Below, piece by piece: positions 1 to 7,537 of a stretch of DNA of 64,000 nucleotides. The DNA is from Clostridium moniliforme (GTDB lineage: Bacteria; Bacillota; Clostridia; Clostridiales; Clostridiaceae), in the NCBI RefSeq assembly GCF_017873235.1, contig NZ_JAGGJZ010000001.1, positions 62,001-126,000 on the forward strand, written 5' to 3'. The translations under genes were made by a program, and so were the position numbers. The notes under the pieces are model-generated. The model had not been told where the DNA came from. It did not search any database and was given only the letters and a program-made list of their open reading frames with translations. The stretch's first letter is position 1; every line of letters starts with the position of its first letter.

Positions 1-1067
1 CCTATTGAATCTGAAATTACTCCTACAAGTAAACTTAATACTGTATTTACAACACTTCCAAGGGCTATTATTATTCCAGTAATATAAGCTGTATTTTTTT
101 TAAATGTATTACTTATAATAACAACTATAGTTGGAAACATTATTGAAAAGAAAAATCCTGCAGATGACACTATGTATAATCCATTTTTACCAACTAGTAA
201 TCCAATAACAAATAAAATACCTCCTATTAAGGAAAATATTTTTACAGCTTTCATTGCCCCTATCTTTTCAACTATAAATCCACCAATTAATCTTCCTATT
301 GTTAATAACAAGAAAAAAATTGATATATATGAAGCTATTTTTGATTCTGTCATATTATTATATGTAGATTTTATATATGTAGGAAGCCATCTTCCTGTAC
401 CTTGTTCTGCCATTATATAAAAACCTAATCCTATAAAAAAGAACCAAACTAACTTGTCTTGTAATACTACTAATAAAGAAATTTTTTTCTCTTCTTTTTC
501 TCTTTTTACAGAAGGAAGTTTAATAAATAAAAACATTACAAATACAATTATTGTAAGAATTGCTGATCCTATATAAATTCTTCTCCAACCTACACCATCT
601 GTCATAAGTACTCCAGACAGCTTTTGTGATGCTGAAAGACCAACTCCATATGCAAAGTGAGTTAAATTCATTGCTATTGCCTGTCCTGTAATCCATATTA
701 TAGGTATTACTGTATTTGCAGCTATAGACATTAATCCTAAAAATCCTTGAATAATTGCAAAGGCAATTAAAAATATTGTAAAGTTTGGAGACCACGCTTG
801 TAGTAAATTAGTTAATGCTGCTCCAAATAATCCTATTAAAAATAATTTCTTTTGCCCTATTTTTTCGCAAAGTGCTCCCCCTACATAGTTACATATTAAG
901 TATGCTATTGTACCAAACATAAACATTAATGATAACTTTGTATCTGTTATATGAAAGTCATTTTTTATTGGAACTGTAAATATGTTTATTAATCCTTCTG
1001 TTATTGCAGTTATTATCATAACAAAATAAATTAATGTAGTTGCTATAATTTTACTTTTTTTATTCAT
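1..1067 (-). CDS. MFS transporter, C-terminus cut by window edge
   Basis: Reads as a polytopic major facilitator superfamily protein; the reading frame runs off the left edge, so only the first 355 residues or so are present. Hydrophobic segments recur throughout (for example ITEGLINIFTVPI, IFLIAFAIIQGFLGL, ILTIIVFVMFLFIKLP). The charged loop between helices 2 and 3 (GGALCEKIGQKK) and its counterpart in the second half (GGFIVEKIGAMK) fit the duplicated MFS fold. The ATG at 1067 is preceded by GAGGG. The substrate cannot be told from sequence. It is last in the direction of reading, separated from purB by a terminator, and has its own -10 embedded in a perfect dyad, so it is probably regulated separately from purB. 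Confidence 0.8.
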   Translation of the reverse strand, partial: MNKKSKIIATTLIYFVMIITAITEGLINIFTVPIKNDFHITDTKLSLMFMFGTIAYLICNYVGGALCEKIGQKKLFLIGLFGAALTNLLQAWSPNFTIFLIAFAIIQGFLGLMSIAANTVIPIIWITGQAIAMNLTHFAYGVGLSASQKLSGVLMTDGVGWRRIYIGSAILTIIVFVMFLFIKLPSVKREKEEKKISLLVVLQDKLVWFFFIGLGFYIMAEQGTGRWLPTYIKSTYNNMTESKIASYISIFFLLLTIGRLIGGFIVEKIGAMKAVKIFSLIGGILFVIGLLVGKNGLYIVSSAGFFFSIMFPTIVVIISNTFKKNTAYITGIIIALGSVVNTVLSLLVGVISDSI

Positions 1068-1087
1068 TTTTTCATTCCCTCATTTCT

Positions 1088-1125
1088 ATACAAACAAATG
1101 TATTATAGCATAGATTTGTTTGTAT
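1088..1125 (-). promoter_or_regulatory. Promoter -10 enclosed by 12-bp perfect inverted repeat (operator candidate)
   Basis: ATACAAACAAAT (1088-1099) is repeated inverted as ATTTGTTTGTAT (1114-1125), 14 bases apart. Between the arms, on the minus strand, is an extended -10, TGCTATAAT (TATAAT at 1107-1102), about 35 bases upstream of the MFS start. A dimeric repressor bound here would cover the -10. The regulator is not identifiable and is not encoded in the visible part of the window. Confidence 0.6.
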
Positions 1126-1134
1126 TATAAAGGG

Positions 1135-1169
1135 AAAACTAGAAGTTAAAATATATAACTTCTAGTTTT
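1135..1169 (-). terminator. Intrinsic terminator of purB
   Basis: A 14-bp perfect stem (AAAACTAGAAGTTA pairing with its complement, 1135-1148 with 1156-1169) and a 7-base loop lie 10 bases past the purB stop. On the minus strand the 3' arm ends in TTTT. Confidence 0.8.
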
Positions 1170-1178
1170 AATAGTTAA

Positions 1179-2609
1179 TTAAACGTTAATTTCACTTTTA
1201 ACTTCTATAGCATCTTTGTTCTTATCTATAATTGGAGTTACATATTCATCAATAAATTCTACAACTTGACTTGGAGCTCTACCGATAAATTTATTTGGAT
1301 CTATAATCTCTCTAATTTCTTCTTCTTTAAGACTAAAAGTATTATCACTAATTATTCTTTCTATTAGATCATTATTAAGACCTTCTCCTTTTACTCTTTG
1401 AGCTGCAGCCATTGAGTGAGTTCTTATCTTTTCATGAAGTTCTTGTCTATCTCCACCTCTTTTTACAGCTTCCATCATTATATTTTCTGTAGCCATAAAA
1501 GGTAATTCATTATTTACATGAGCTGCAATTACTTTATCATATACAACCATGTTTTCAGCTATATTTATATAAAGATTTAAAACACCATCTAAAGCTAAAA
1601 ATCCTTCAGCTATTGATAATCTCTTATTAGCTGAATCATCTAAAGTTCTTTCAAACCATTGTGTTGAAGCTGTAATTGCTGGATTTAAAGCATCCACTAT
1701 TACATATCTTGCAAGAGCCCCCATTCTTTCACTTCTCATAGGATTTCTCTTATACGCCATTGCAGATGAACCTATTTGATGCTTTTCAAAAGGCTCTTCA
1801 ACTTCTTTCATACTTTGAAGTAATCTTAAATCATTACTAAACTTATAAGCACTTTGTGCAACTTCTGATAGTGTGTTTAAAACTATTGAATCAAGCTTTC
1901 TTGGATAAGTTTGGCCTGTTACTGCATAACATTTAGAAAAGCCCATCTTTTCAGCTACTTTTTTATCTAATAATTTAACTTTTTCTTCATCATTTTCGAA
2001 AAGATTCATAAAACTTGCTTGTGTTCCTGTTGTTCCCTTAACTCCTCTAAGCTTTAAAGTGCTTAAAAGGAAATCTATATTTTCTATATCCATTACTAAA
2101 TCTTGCATCCATAATGTTGCTCTCTTACCTACTGTAGTAAGCTGCGCTGGTTGAAAATGAGTAAATCCAAGAGTTGGCATATCTTTATATTTTAAAGCGA
2201 ATTTACTTAATCTATCTAATACAGTAACAATTTTCTTTTTAACTAAAAGTAATGCATCTCTCATTATAATAATATCTGTATTATCTCCAACATAGCAACT
2301 TGTTGCCCCAAGATGTATTATTCCCTTAGCATTTGGACATTGTAATCCATAAGCATAAACATGGCTCATAACGTCATGTCTTACTTCTTTTTCTCTTTTT
2401 ATAGCTTCTTCATAATTTATATTATCTACATTATTTCTTAATTCTTCTATTTGCTTATCTGTTATATTAAGACCTAATTCCTTTTCACCTTCTGCTAATG
2501 CTAACCATAATTTTCTCCAGGTTGTAAACTTCTTATCATCAGAAAAAATATAACTCATTTCTTTTGATGCATATCTTGAATTTAATGGTGTGCTATATAA
2601 ATCTCTCAT
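1179..2609 (-). CDS. purB: Adenylosuccinate lyase
   Basis: PurB catalyses two steps of purine synthesis: release of fumarate from SAICAR and from adenylosuccinate. At 476 residues it has the size of the longer, eukaryote-like PurB form found in clostridia. The fumarase/aspartase superfamily signature is present as GSSAMAYKRNP (SSxM..K.NP pattern), the catalytic-His region as TLGFTHFQPAQ, and an early conserved HLGATSCYVGDN. The start at 2609 has GGAGG ten bases upstream. The gene stands alone, away from a purine operon, with its own promoter carrying a PurR-like dyad and its own terminator. Assignment is secure by motifs and length. Confidence 0.96.
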   Translation of the reverse strand: MRDLYSTPLNSRYASKEMSYIFSDDKKFTTWRKLWLALAEGEKELGLNITDKQIEELRNNVDNINYEEAIKREKEVRHDVMSHVYAYGLQCPNAKGIIHLGATSCYVGDNTDIIIMRDALLLVKKKIVTVLDRLSKFALKYKDMPTLGFTHFQPAQLTTVGKRATLWMQDLVMDIENIDFLLSTLKLRGVKGTTGTQASFMNLFENDEEKVKLLDKKVAEKMGFSKCYAVTGQTYPRKLDSIVLNTLSEVAQSAYKFSNDLRLLQSMKEVEEPFEKHQIGSSAMAYKRNPMRSERMGALARYVIVDALNPAITASTQWFERTLDDSANKRLSIAEGFLALDGVLNLYINIAENMVVYDKVIAAHVNNELPFMATENIMMEAVKRGGDRQELHEKIRTHSMAAAQRVKGEGLNNDLIERIISDNTFSLKEEEIREIIDPNKFIGRAPSQVVEFIDEYVTPIIDKNKDAIEVKSEINV

Positions 2610-2624
2610 CTAAAAGTACCTCCG

Positions 2625-2662
2625 TACGAATATATTTTTAATATTAAATAATATAGTTCGTA
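2625..2662 (-). promoter_or_regulatory. PurR-like inverted repeat upstream of purB
   Basis: TACGAA at 2625-2630 and its inverse TTCGTA at 2657-2662 face each other, 26 bases apart. Read on the minus strand the promoter-proximal half is AATACGAACTAT, close to the Bacillus PurBox (AWWWCCGAACWWT); the second half, next to the ribosome binding site, is weaker. Paired inverted boxes just downstream of the -10 match the known PurR architecture. Binding itself is inferred. Confidence 0.45.
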
Positions 2663-2690
2663 TTATAACATAATATTTTTTTATTTTCAC
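2662..2690 (-). promoter_or_regulatory. SigA-type promoter of purB
   Basis: On the minus strand GTGAAA (2690-2685), a 17-base spacer ending in TGT, and TATAAT (2667-2662) form a -35 plus extended -10. The -10 abuts the PurR-like half site. Confidence 0.6.
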
Positions 2691-2776
2691 CTTTTTATTA
2701 AAAAATTTTTGATAAGGTCATTATTTATATAATAATTTCATATATATATTTTAGATAGTAATTGGAGGAGATTTTT

Positions 2777-2992
2777 ATGTGTAAGATAAACATATTAGAC
2801 AAACTGTCCTTTATTCTAGTTATAATTGGAGCTTTAAATTGGGGCTTTATAGGTTTATTAAACTTCAACTTATTTACATTTATAACTTGTAGTATACCTG
2901 TAATATCTAGAATACTATATATACTTATAGCATTATCTGGAATTAACTTAATAAGCCTTTTATTTAGGTGTAAATTCATTTCTCTAAAATAA
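2777..2992 (+). CDS. DUF378 family small membrane protein
   Basis: A 71-residue protein with two hydrophobic helices: one over LSFILVIIGALNWGFIGLL, the other near residues 45-62 (ISRILYILIALSGINLISLL). The motif IIGALNWGFIGL is characteristic of DUF378 (YuzA-like) proteins, whose function is unknown. The ATG at 2777 is chosen because GGAGGAG lies at 2764-2770; a longer TTG reading from 2762 would start inside that ribosome binding site. It is one of three plus-strand genes, divergent from purB and convergent with ptsH, with which it shares a two-way terminator. Confidence 0.8.
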   Translation: MCKINILDKLSFILVIIGALNWGFIGLLNFNLFTFITCSIPVISRILYILIALSGINLISLLFRCKFISLK

Positions 2993-3032
2993 AATATATG
3001 TAAATTTTTATATACATATATTTTTATAAAGA

Positions 3033-3061
3033 AAAAGGTTCCTATAAAATAGGAACCTTTT
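3033..3061. terminator. Bidirectional terminator between DUF378 gene and ptsH
   Basis: A 12-bp perfect stem (AAAAGGTTCCTA 3033-3044 with TAGGAACCTTTT 3050-3061) has A-runs and T-runs on both sides. It can end transcription from the convergent genes on either strand. Confidence 0.85.
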
Positions 3062-3072
3062 ATCTTTAATAA

Positions 3073-3333
3073 TTAATCTTCTAAGTTTTCGATTAATTTT
3101 GAAATTTCTTCTACAGCTAAAGCTTCGTCATCTCCTGAAGCAATAACGTTTACTGTTGAATTAGCTGTTACTGCTAATGAAAGAACTCCAATTAAGCTCT
3201 TAACGTTTGCTTTCTTTCCGTTAAATTCTATGCTTACATCTGATTTGAATGAAGACGCTTTTTTAACTAATAAAGTTGCTGGTCTAGCATGTAAACCTGT
3301 AGCGTTTTTAACTAAAACCTCTTTAGATATCAT
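3073..3333 (-). CDS. ptsH: Phosphocarrier protein HPr
   Basis: HPr relays phosphate from EI to the sugar-specific EII enzymes of the PTS. The 86-residue product has the phospho-accepting His15 in NATGLHARPA and the regulatory Ser46 in KSLIGVLSL. The latter is the HPr kinase site used in Gram-positive catabolite control with CcpA. The ATG at 3333 is chosen for its GAGGTG ribosome binding site at about 3341-3347; an upstream ATG at 3420 falls inside the promoter. ptsI is not adjacent, so ptsH is a single-gene unit here, as in several clostridia. Very secure call. Confidence 0.97.
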   Translation of the reverse strand: MISKEVLVKNATGLHARPATLLVKKASSFKSDVSIEFNGKKANVKSLIGVLSLAVTANSTVNVIASGDDEALAVEEISKLIENLED

Positions 3334-3387
3334 GTAAATACACCTCTTTGCTTTATTTTTATAGGTTAATGTTTTATTAACCATTTC

Positions 3388-3416
3388 ATTATAAATGTTT
3401 TTTAGAAAAATTTCAA
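3388..3416 (-). promoter_or_regulatory. SigA-type promoter of ptsH
   Basis: TTGAAA (3416-3411), a 17-base spacer and TATAAT (3393-3388), read on the minus strand, lie about 55 bases before the ptsH start. Confidence 0.7.
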
Positions 3417-3457
3417 CCATTGTATAATTTAATTAAATATAATTTTTTAACTTTTAA

Positions 3458-3718
3458 TTATCTAGGTTGTACAATAAGTTTTATAGCTGTTCTTTCTTCC
3501 CCATCTATAACTATATCAGTAAAAGCTGGTACACATATTATATCTTTTCCGCTTGGTGCCACAAAGCCTCTTGCTATAGCAATTGCCTTAATTGCTTGGT
3601 TTATTGCTCCTGCTCCTACTGCTTGAATTTCTACAATATTTTTTTCTTTTATTATTGCAGCTAATGCTCCTGCTACTGAATTTGGGTTTGATTTTGTTGA
3701 AACTTTTAATACTTCCAT
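3458..3718 (-). CDS. spoVS: Stage V sporulation protein S
   Basis: SpoVS is a small Alba-like protein needed at stage V of sporulation and for normal septation control in Bacillus; its biochemical role is unclear. The 86-residue sequence is typical: MEVLKVSTKSNPNSVAGALA, then VGAGAINQAIKAIAIARGF and a PSGKDIICVPAF segment, covering the whole family length. The ATG at 3718 has AGGAGGAG just upstream. The gene follows rny as in Bacillus, although ymdB, which lies between them there, is missing. A SigH-like promoter precedes it, which fits early sporulation expression. Confidence 0.96.
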   Translation of the reverse strand: MEVLKVSTKSNPNSVAGALAAIIKEKNIVEIQAVGAGAINQAIKAIAIARGFVAPSGKDIICVPAFTDIVIDGEERTAIKLIVQPR

Positions 3719-3793
3719 TCTTATTTCTCCTCCTACATTTTACTAATCGTTTACATCAATGCTATGCTTTTGCAATATCATGACACAATATAT

Positions 3794-3822
3794 ATATTCT
3801 ACTTTTATTTTAAAACTCCTTT
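3794..3822 (-). promoter_or_regulatory. SigH-like promoter of spoVS
   Basis: On the minus strand AAAGGAGTT (3822-3814), 11 bases, then GTAGAATAT (3802-3794) match the SigH pattern RnAGGAWWW-N11/12-RnnGAATWW with one mismatch. It lies about 75 bases before the spoVS start. Bacillus spoVS is known to be SigH-dependent, so the match makes biological sense. Confidence 0.55.
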
Positions 3823-3842
3823 ATTTTTCTTTTATAATATAA

Positions 3843-3873
3843 AAAATACATTTTGTAAAACAAAATGTATTTT
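3843..3873 (-). terminator. Intrinsic terminator of rny
   Basis: A 13-bp stem (3843-3855 with 3861-3873) follows the rny stop, and the minus-strand 3' arm runs into a T-tract. Confidence 0.8.
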
Positions 3874-3886
3874 AATGTTTATTATT

Positions 3887-5431
3887 TTATTTAGCAAAAT
3901 CAGTTGCTCTAGTTTCCCTAATAACATTGATTTTTATTTGACCTGGATATTCTAATTGTTCTTCTATACTCTTTGCAAGATTTCTAGCAAGTTCAACTGA
4001 TCCAGCATCGTCAATTTGATCTGGTTTAACCATAATTCTAATCTCTCTACCAGCTTGAATGGCATATGACTTTTCTACACCTTCATATGAGTTAGCTATT
4101 TCTTCTAACTTCTCTAATCTCTTTATATATGCCTCCAATGTTTCTCTTCTTGCTCCTGGTCTTGCTGCTGATATTGCATCTGCTGCCTGAACCAATATTG
4201 CCTCTAAAGATTGCATTTCAACATCTCCATGATGGGCTCCTATTGCATTTACTACTAATTTTGATTCACCATATTTCTTAGCAAGATCTGCCCCAATAAT
4301 TGCATGAGGTCCTTCTTGCTCTTGATCTACAGCTTTTCCTATATCATGTAATAAACCGCTTCTTCTAGCTAGAGTAACATCTAAACCTAATTCTGAAGCC
4401 ATCAAACCAGCTAAGTATGAAACTTCTATGGAATGTTTTAAAACATTTTGACCATAACTAGTTCTATACTTTAATCTACCAAGTAATCTTGTAAGCTCTG
4501 GATGAAGACCATGAACAGCTGTTTCAAGTGTCGCTTGTTCTCCTTCTTCCTTAATGTCATTTTCAACATCTTTCTTAGCTCTTTCTACCATCTCTTCGAT
4601 TCTTGCCGGATGTATTCTACCATCTACTATTAACTTTTCTAGTGCCATTCTAGCAACTTCTCTCCTAATCGGATCAAAACTTGATAAAATTACTGCCTCT
4701 GGAGTATCATCTATAATTAAGTCAACTCCTGTTAAAGTTTCTAGGGTTCTAATGTTTCTTCCTTCTCTACCTATTATTCTTCCCTTCATCTCATCATTTG
4801 GTAAAGCTACAACGTGTACAGTAGTTTCTGAAACATGATCAGCAGCACATCTTTGTATTGCTGTTGTAATTATTTCTCTCGCCTTCTTATCAGCTTCTTC
4901 TTTTGCCTTGCTTTCAATATCTTTTATCATGATAGCAGATTCATGAGAAACTTCTTTCTTTACTTCTTCTAAAATAATTTGACGAGCCTCTTCACTTGAA
5001 AGATTAGCAACTCTTTCAAGTTCTTCTCTTCTCTTCTCATGAAGATTATTAGCTTCTTTCTCTAACTGTTCAATGTCATTAATTCTACCATTAATGGTTT
5101 CTTCTTTCTTTTCAAGAAAATCACTCTTTTTATCAAGGGATTCTTCTCTTTGTAAAACTCTTCTTTCAAGTCTTTGGATTTCATTTCTTCTCTCACGAGA
5201 ATCCTTTTCTAAATCACTTCTTAATCTATGAACCTCTTCTTTTGCTTCAAGGATAGCTTCTTTCTTCATAGCTTCTGCTTCTCTTTTTGCATCTTCTACA
5301 AGCTTTTCAGCTTCTTTTTCAAGAGATTCTACTTTATTTTTTGATGTACTTTGTATTGTTTTATAAAGTACTATTCCTAATATTAACAGCACAACTATAT
5401 CAATTATAATCATTGGTACAATTTGTGGCAT
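3887..5431 (-). CDS. rny: Ribonuclease Y
   Basis: RNase Y is the membrane-anchored endonuclease that starts bulk mRNA decay in many Firmicutes. The 514-residue product shows an N-terminal membrane helix ([19 protein letters not shown]), a long charged coiled coil to about residue 190, a KH domain with [15 protein letters not shown], and an HD domain with the HDIG metal site in [13 protein letters not shown]. The ATG at 5431 is chosen over one 48 bases upstream because GAGGGGGTG precedes it and the helix then sits at the very N-terminus, as in the family. It has its own promoter after recA and its own terminator. Confidence 0.97.
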   Translation of the reverse strand: MPQIVPMIIIDIVVLLILGIVLYKTIQSTSKNKVESLEKEAEKLVEDAKREAEAMKKEAILEAKEEVHRLRSDLEKDSRERRNEIQRLERRVLQREESLDKKSDFLEKKEETINGRINDIEQLEKEANNLHEKRREELERVANLSSEEARQIILEEVKKEVSHESAIMIKDIESKAKEEADKKAREIITTAIQRCAADHVSETTVHVVALPNDEMKGRIIGREGRNIRTLETLTGVDLIIDDTPEAVILSSFDPIRREVARMALEKLIVDGRIHPARIEEMVERAKKDVENDIKEEGEQATLETAVHGLHPELTRLLGRLKYRTSYGQNVLKHSIEVSYLAGLMASELGLDVTLARRSGLLHDIGKAVDQEQEGPHAIIGADLAKKYGESKLVVNAIGAHHGDVEMQSLEAILVQAADAISAARPGARRETLEAYIKRLEKLEEIANSYEGVEKSYAIQAGREIRIMVKPDQIDDAGSVELARNLAKSIEEQLEYPGQIKINVIRETRATDFAK

Positions 5432-5530
5432 ATTAACACCCCCTCGCTTATTTTTAAGTGAAAGCGTAGTAGGTGTCATAATGTGTTCTCACTGTTATCT
5501 TTGGAATATGATAAACCAGTATTTGTTATT

Positions 5531-5559
5531 ATTGTATAGTAAAAATAAAATTATGTCAA
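5531..5559 (-). promoter_or_regulatory. SigA-type promoter of rny
   Basis: TTGACA (5559-5554), a 17-base spacer and TACAAT (5536-5531) form a strong consensus promoter about 100 bases before the rny start. The rest of the 309-base recA-rny gap holds the recA terminator and nothing else recognisable. Confidence 0.75.
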
Positions 5560-5694
5560 GTTGAGTAACTTTAAGTGTTAAATCTATCTCCTTCTTTATT
5601 ATTCTCATAAATTCTCTTTTTTACTCTAATTTTTACCTTAATTTATTTATTTTAAGTAAACCTTTACTATTCAAAATTTATCTTTTAATATAAA

Positions 5695-5727
5695 AAGTGA
5701 AGTATCCTATTTTAAGATACTTCACTT
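5695..5727 (-). terminator. Intrinsic terminator of recA
   Basis: A 12-bp perfect stem (AAGTGAAGTATC 5695-5706 with 5716-5727) is followed on the minus strand by TTTTTATA. Confidence 0.85.
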
Positions 5728-5740
5728 ATAATTTGTTTAA

Positions 5741-6799
5741 TTATTTATCTTCCTTTTCTTTGGAACTTATTTCTTCTTTTGTTTTCTCTACAGCCTTAGC
5801 AATAGGAAGATTATGTTTTGCTCTAATTTGATTTTCAATATCTAATGCTACTTCTGGATTTTCTTTTAAATATCCCTTTGCATTTTCTCTACCTTGACCT
5901 AATCTTATATCTCCATATGAGAACCATGCTCCACTTTTTTGTACAATTTCTTCTTTAACACCAACATCTATTATATTTCCTTCTCTAGAAATACCTTCAT
6001 TATACATAATATCAAATTCTGCTTGTCTAAATGGTGGTGCAACTTTATTTTTTATTATTTTTACTCTTGTTCTATTACCTACAATATTTTCACCTTGTTT
6101 TATTGAATCAATCCTTCTTACATCCATTCTAACTGATGCATAGAACTTTAAAGCTCTTCCTCCTGGAGTTGTTTCTGGATTACCAAACATTACTCCAACT
6201 TTTTCTCTTAATTGGTTTATAAATACTGCAACACAGTTTGTTTTACTTATTGTTCCAGCTAATTTTCTAAGGGCTTGTGACATAAGTCTTGCTTGAAGAC
6301 CTACATGAGAATCTCCCATTTCCCCTTCAATTTCAGCTCTTGGTACAAGAGCTGCAACTGAATCGACAACTATAACATCAATAGCTCCTGAACGAACTAA
6401 AGCTTCTGCTATTTCTAATCCTTGTTCTCCTGTGTCTGGTTGAGATACTATTAAATTTTCTGTATCAACACCAATTTTTCTAGCATATGAAGGATCTAAA
6501 GCATGCTCAGCATCAATAAAGCCAACTGCTCCTCCTAATTTTTGAGCTTCAGCTACAATATGAAGTGCAACTGTTGTTTTACCGGAACTTTCTGGTCCAT
6601 ATATTTCAATAATTCTTCCTCTTGGAACTCCGCCTATTCCAAGTCCAATATCTAAATCCAAGCAACCAGTTGATATACAATCTACATTTAAAGTAGATTC
6701 TTCACCTAATTTCATAACTGATCCTTTACCAAATTGTTTTTCTATTTGTCCCATAGCAGCTTCAATTGCCTTTAATTTATTTGAATCTATATTATTCAT
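5741..6799 (-). CDS. recA: Recombinase RecA
   Basis: RecA forms the ATP-dependent filament on single-stranded DNA, drives strand exchange, and triggers LexA cleavage. The 352-residue protein carries Walker A GPESSGKT at residues 68-75, the Walker B region [12 protein letters not shown]-like ([14 protein letters not shown]), loop L1/L2 signatures ([19 protein letters not shown]) and the usual acidic-basic tail. The preceding gene is pgsA; cinA, which separates them in Bacillus, is absent. A near-consensus promoter with a LexA box directly downstream of the -10 shows classical SOS control. Confidence 0.98.
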   Translation of the reverse strand: MNNIDSNKLKAIEAAMGQIEKQFGKGSVMKLGEESTLNVDCISTGCLDLDIGLGIGGVPRGRIIEIYGPESSGKTTVALHIVAEAQKLGGAVGFIDAEHALDPSYARKIGVDTENLIVSQPDTGEQGLEIAEALVRSGAIDVIVVDSVAALVPRAEIEGEMGDSHVGLQARLMSQALRKLAGTISKTNCVAVFINQLREKVGVMFGNPETTPGGRALKFYASVRMDVRRIDSIKQGENIVGNRTRVKIIKNKVAPPFRQAEFDIMYNEGISREGNIIDVGVKEEIVQKSGAWFSYGDIRLGQGRENAKGYLKENPEVALDIENQIRAKHNLPIAKAVEKTKEEISSKEKEDK

Positions 6800-6818
6800 A
6801 AATACACCATCCTCTCAT

Positions 6819-6832
6819 CGAACTTATGTTCT
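6819..6832. promoter_or_regulatory. LexA (SOS) box at recA
   Basis: CGAACTTATGTTCT fits the Gram-positive LexA consensus CGAACRNRYGTTYC, with the invariant GAAC-N4-GTTC core intact. It lies between the -10 and the ribosome binding site, so bound LexA would block initiation. Confidence 0.85.
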
Positions 6833-6839
6833 GTATATA

Positions 6840-6868
6840 ATTATAAATTACTCATTATATATAGTCAA
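6840..6868 (-). promoter_or_regulatory. SigA-type promoter of recA
   Basis: TTGACT (6868-6863), a 17-base spacer and perfect TATAAT (6845-6840) lie just upstream of the LexA box. Confidence 0.8.
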
Positions 6869-6882
6869 CCATAAATATAGAT

Positions 6883-6911
6883 AAAAGTTCCAACTTTTAG
6901 AAGGAACTTTT
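6883..6911 (-). terminator. Terminator of the rimO-pgsA unit
   Basis: AAAAGTTCC (6883-6891) pairs with GGAACTTTT (6903-6911) about 36 bases past the pgsA stop; a T-rich stretch follows on the minus strand. Confidence 0.65.
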
Positions 6912-6946
6912 AATATCATTGACATATATTATGTTTTTTAATCATC

Positions 6947-7537
6947 CTATCTTTTAGTTGATATAACTTTTTTATTTTTTATAAAATAATCATATCCTGA
7001 AATTATAGTTATTATAACTGCTGCATATAATGCTATATTCGGAATATATTTAAAGAAATTAATTAAAAACTTGCTATTTGTTACAAATTCATTTAAAACT
7101 ACACTCTGTGATATATTTACTTCTATCAAAAGCAATATTATAGCAATTATTTGAATAACCGTTTTAATTTTTCCCCACCAACTAGCTGCAATAACTTTAC
7201 CATCAGCTGCTGCTAATGTTCTAAGTCCTGAAACTGCAAATTCTCTTGCAATAATTATTATAGCTGCAAAACTTGGAACAACTCCAAACTCTACAAGTGA
7301 AATTAATGCAGTTGTAACTAACAACTTATCTGCTAATGGATCCATGAATTTACCAAAATTAGTTATTTGATTTCTGCTTCTTGCAATATATCCATCAAGT
7401 TTATCTGTTATTGAAGCTATAATAAAAATAAAAGTTGCAATAAAAGTTCCATAAGGTATATCCTTAACAACAATAAATATTAAAAAAATTGGTACTAAAA
7501 GCATTCTTAATACTGTTAGTTTATTTGCAAGATTCAC
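6947..7537 (-). CDS. pgsA: CDP-diacylglycerol--glycerol-3-phosphate 3-phosphatidyltransferase
   Basis: PgsA makes phosphatidylglycerol phosphate, the committed step to phosphatidylglycerol and cardiolipin, in the membrane. The CDP-alcohol phosphotransferase motif D-G-x2-A-R-x8-G-x3-D-x3-D is seen in [19 protein letters not shown] followed by MDPLADK, and four to six hydrophobic helices follow. The start is set at GTG 7537 ([11 protein letters not shown], the usual family N-terminus): AGGAG lies nine bases upstream of it, while a TTG at 7546 directly abuts the AGGAG. The 196-residue gene overlaps the end of rimO by 17 bases, implying translational coupling. Confidence 0.94.
   Translation of the reverse strand: MNLANKLTVLRMLLVPIFLIFIVVKDIPYGTFIATFIFIIASITDKLDGYIARSRNQITNFGKFMDPLADKLLVTTALISLVEFGVVPSFAAIIIIAREFAVSGLRTLAAADGKVIAASWWGKIKTVIQIIAIILLLIEVNISQSVVLNEFVTNSKFLINFFKYIPNIALYAAVIITIISGYDYFIKNKKVISTKR

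Noticed and set aside
520-795. Minus-strand ORF of 91 residues and a plus-strand ORF at 172-420
   Set aside because: Both lie within the MFS reading frame in other phases or on the other strand and have no ribosome binding site; the MFS frame is the coherent one.
2725-2979. Minus-strand ORF opposite the DUF378 gene
   Set aside because: It is antisense to a gene with a recognisable domain and a strong ribosome binding site.
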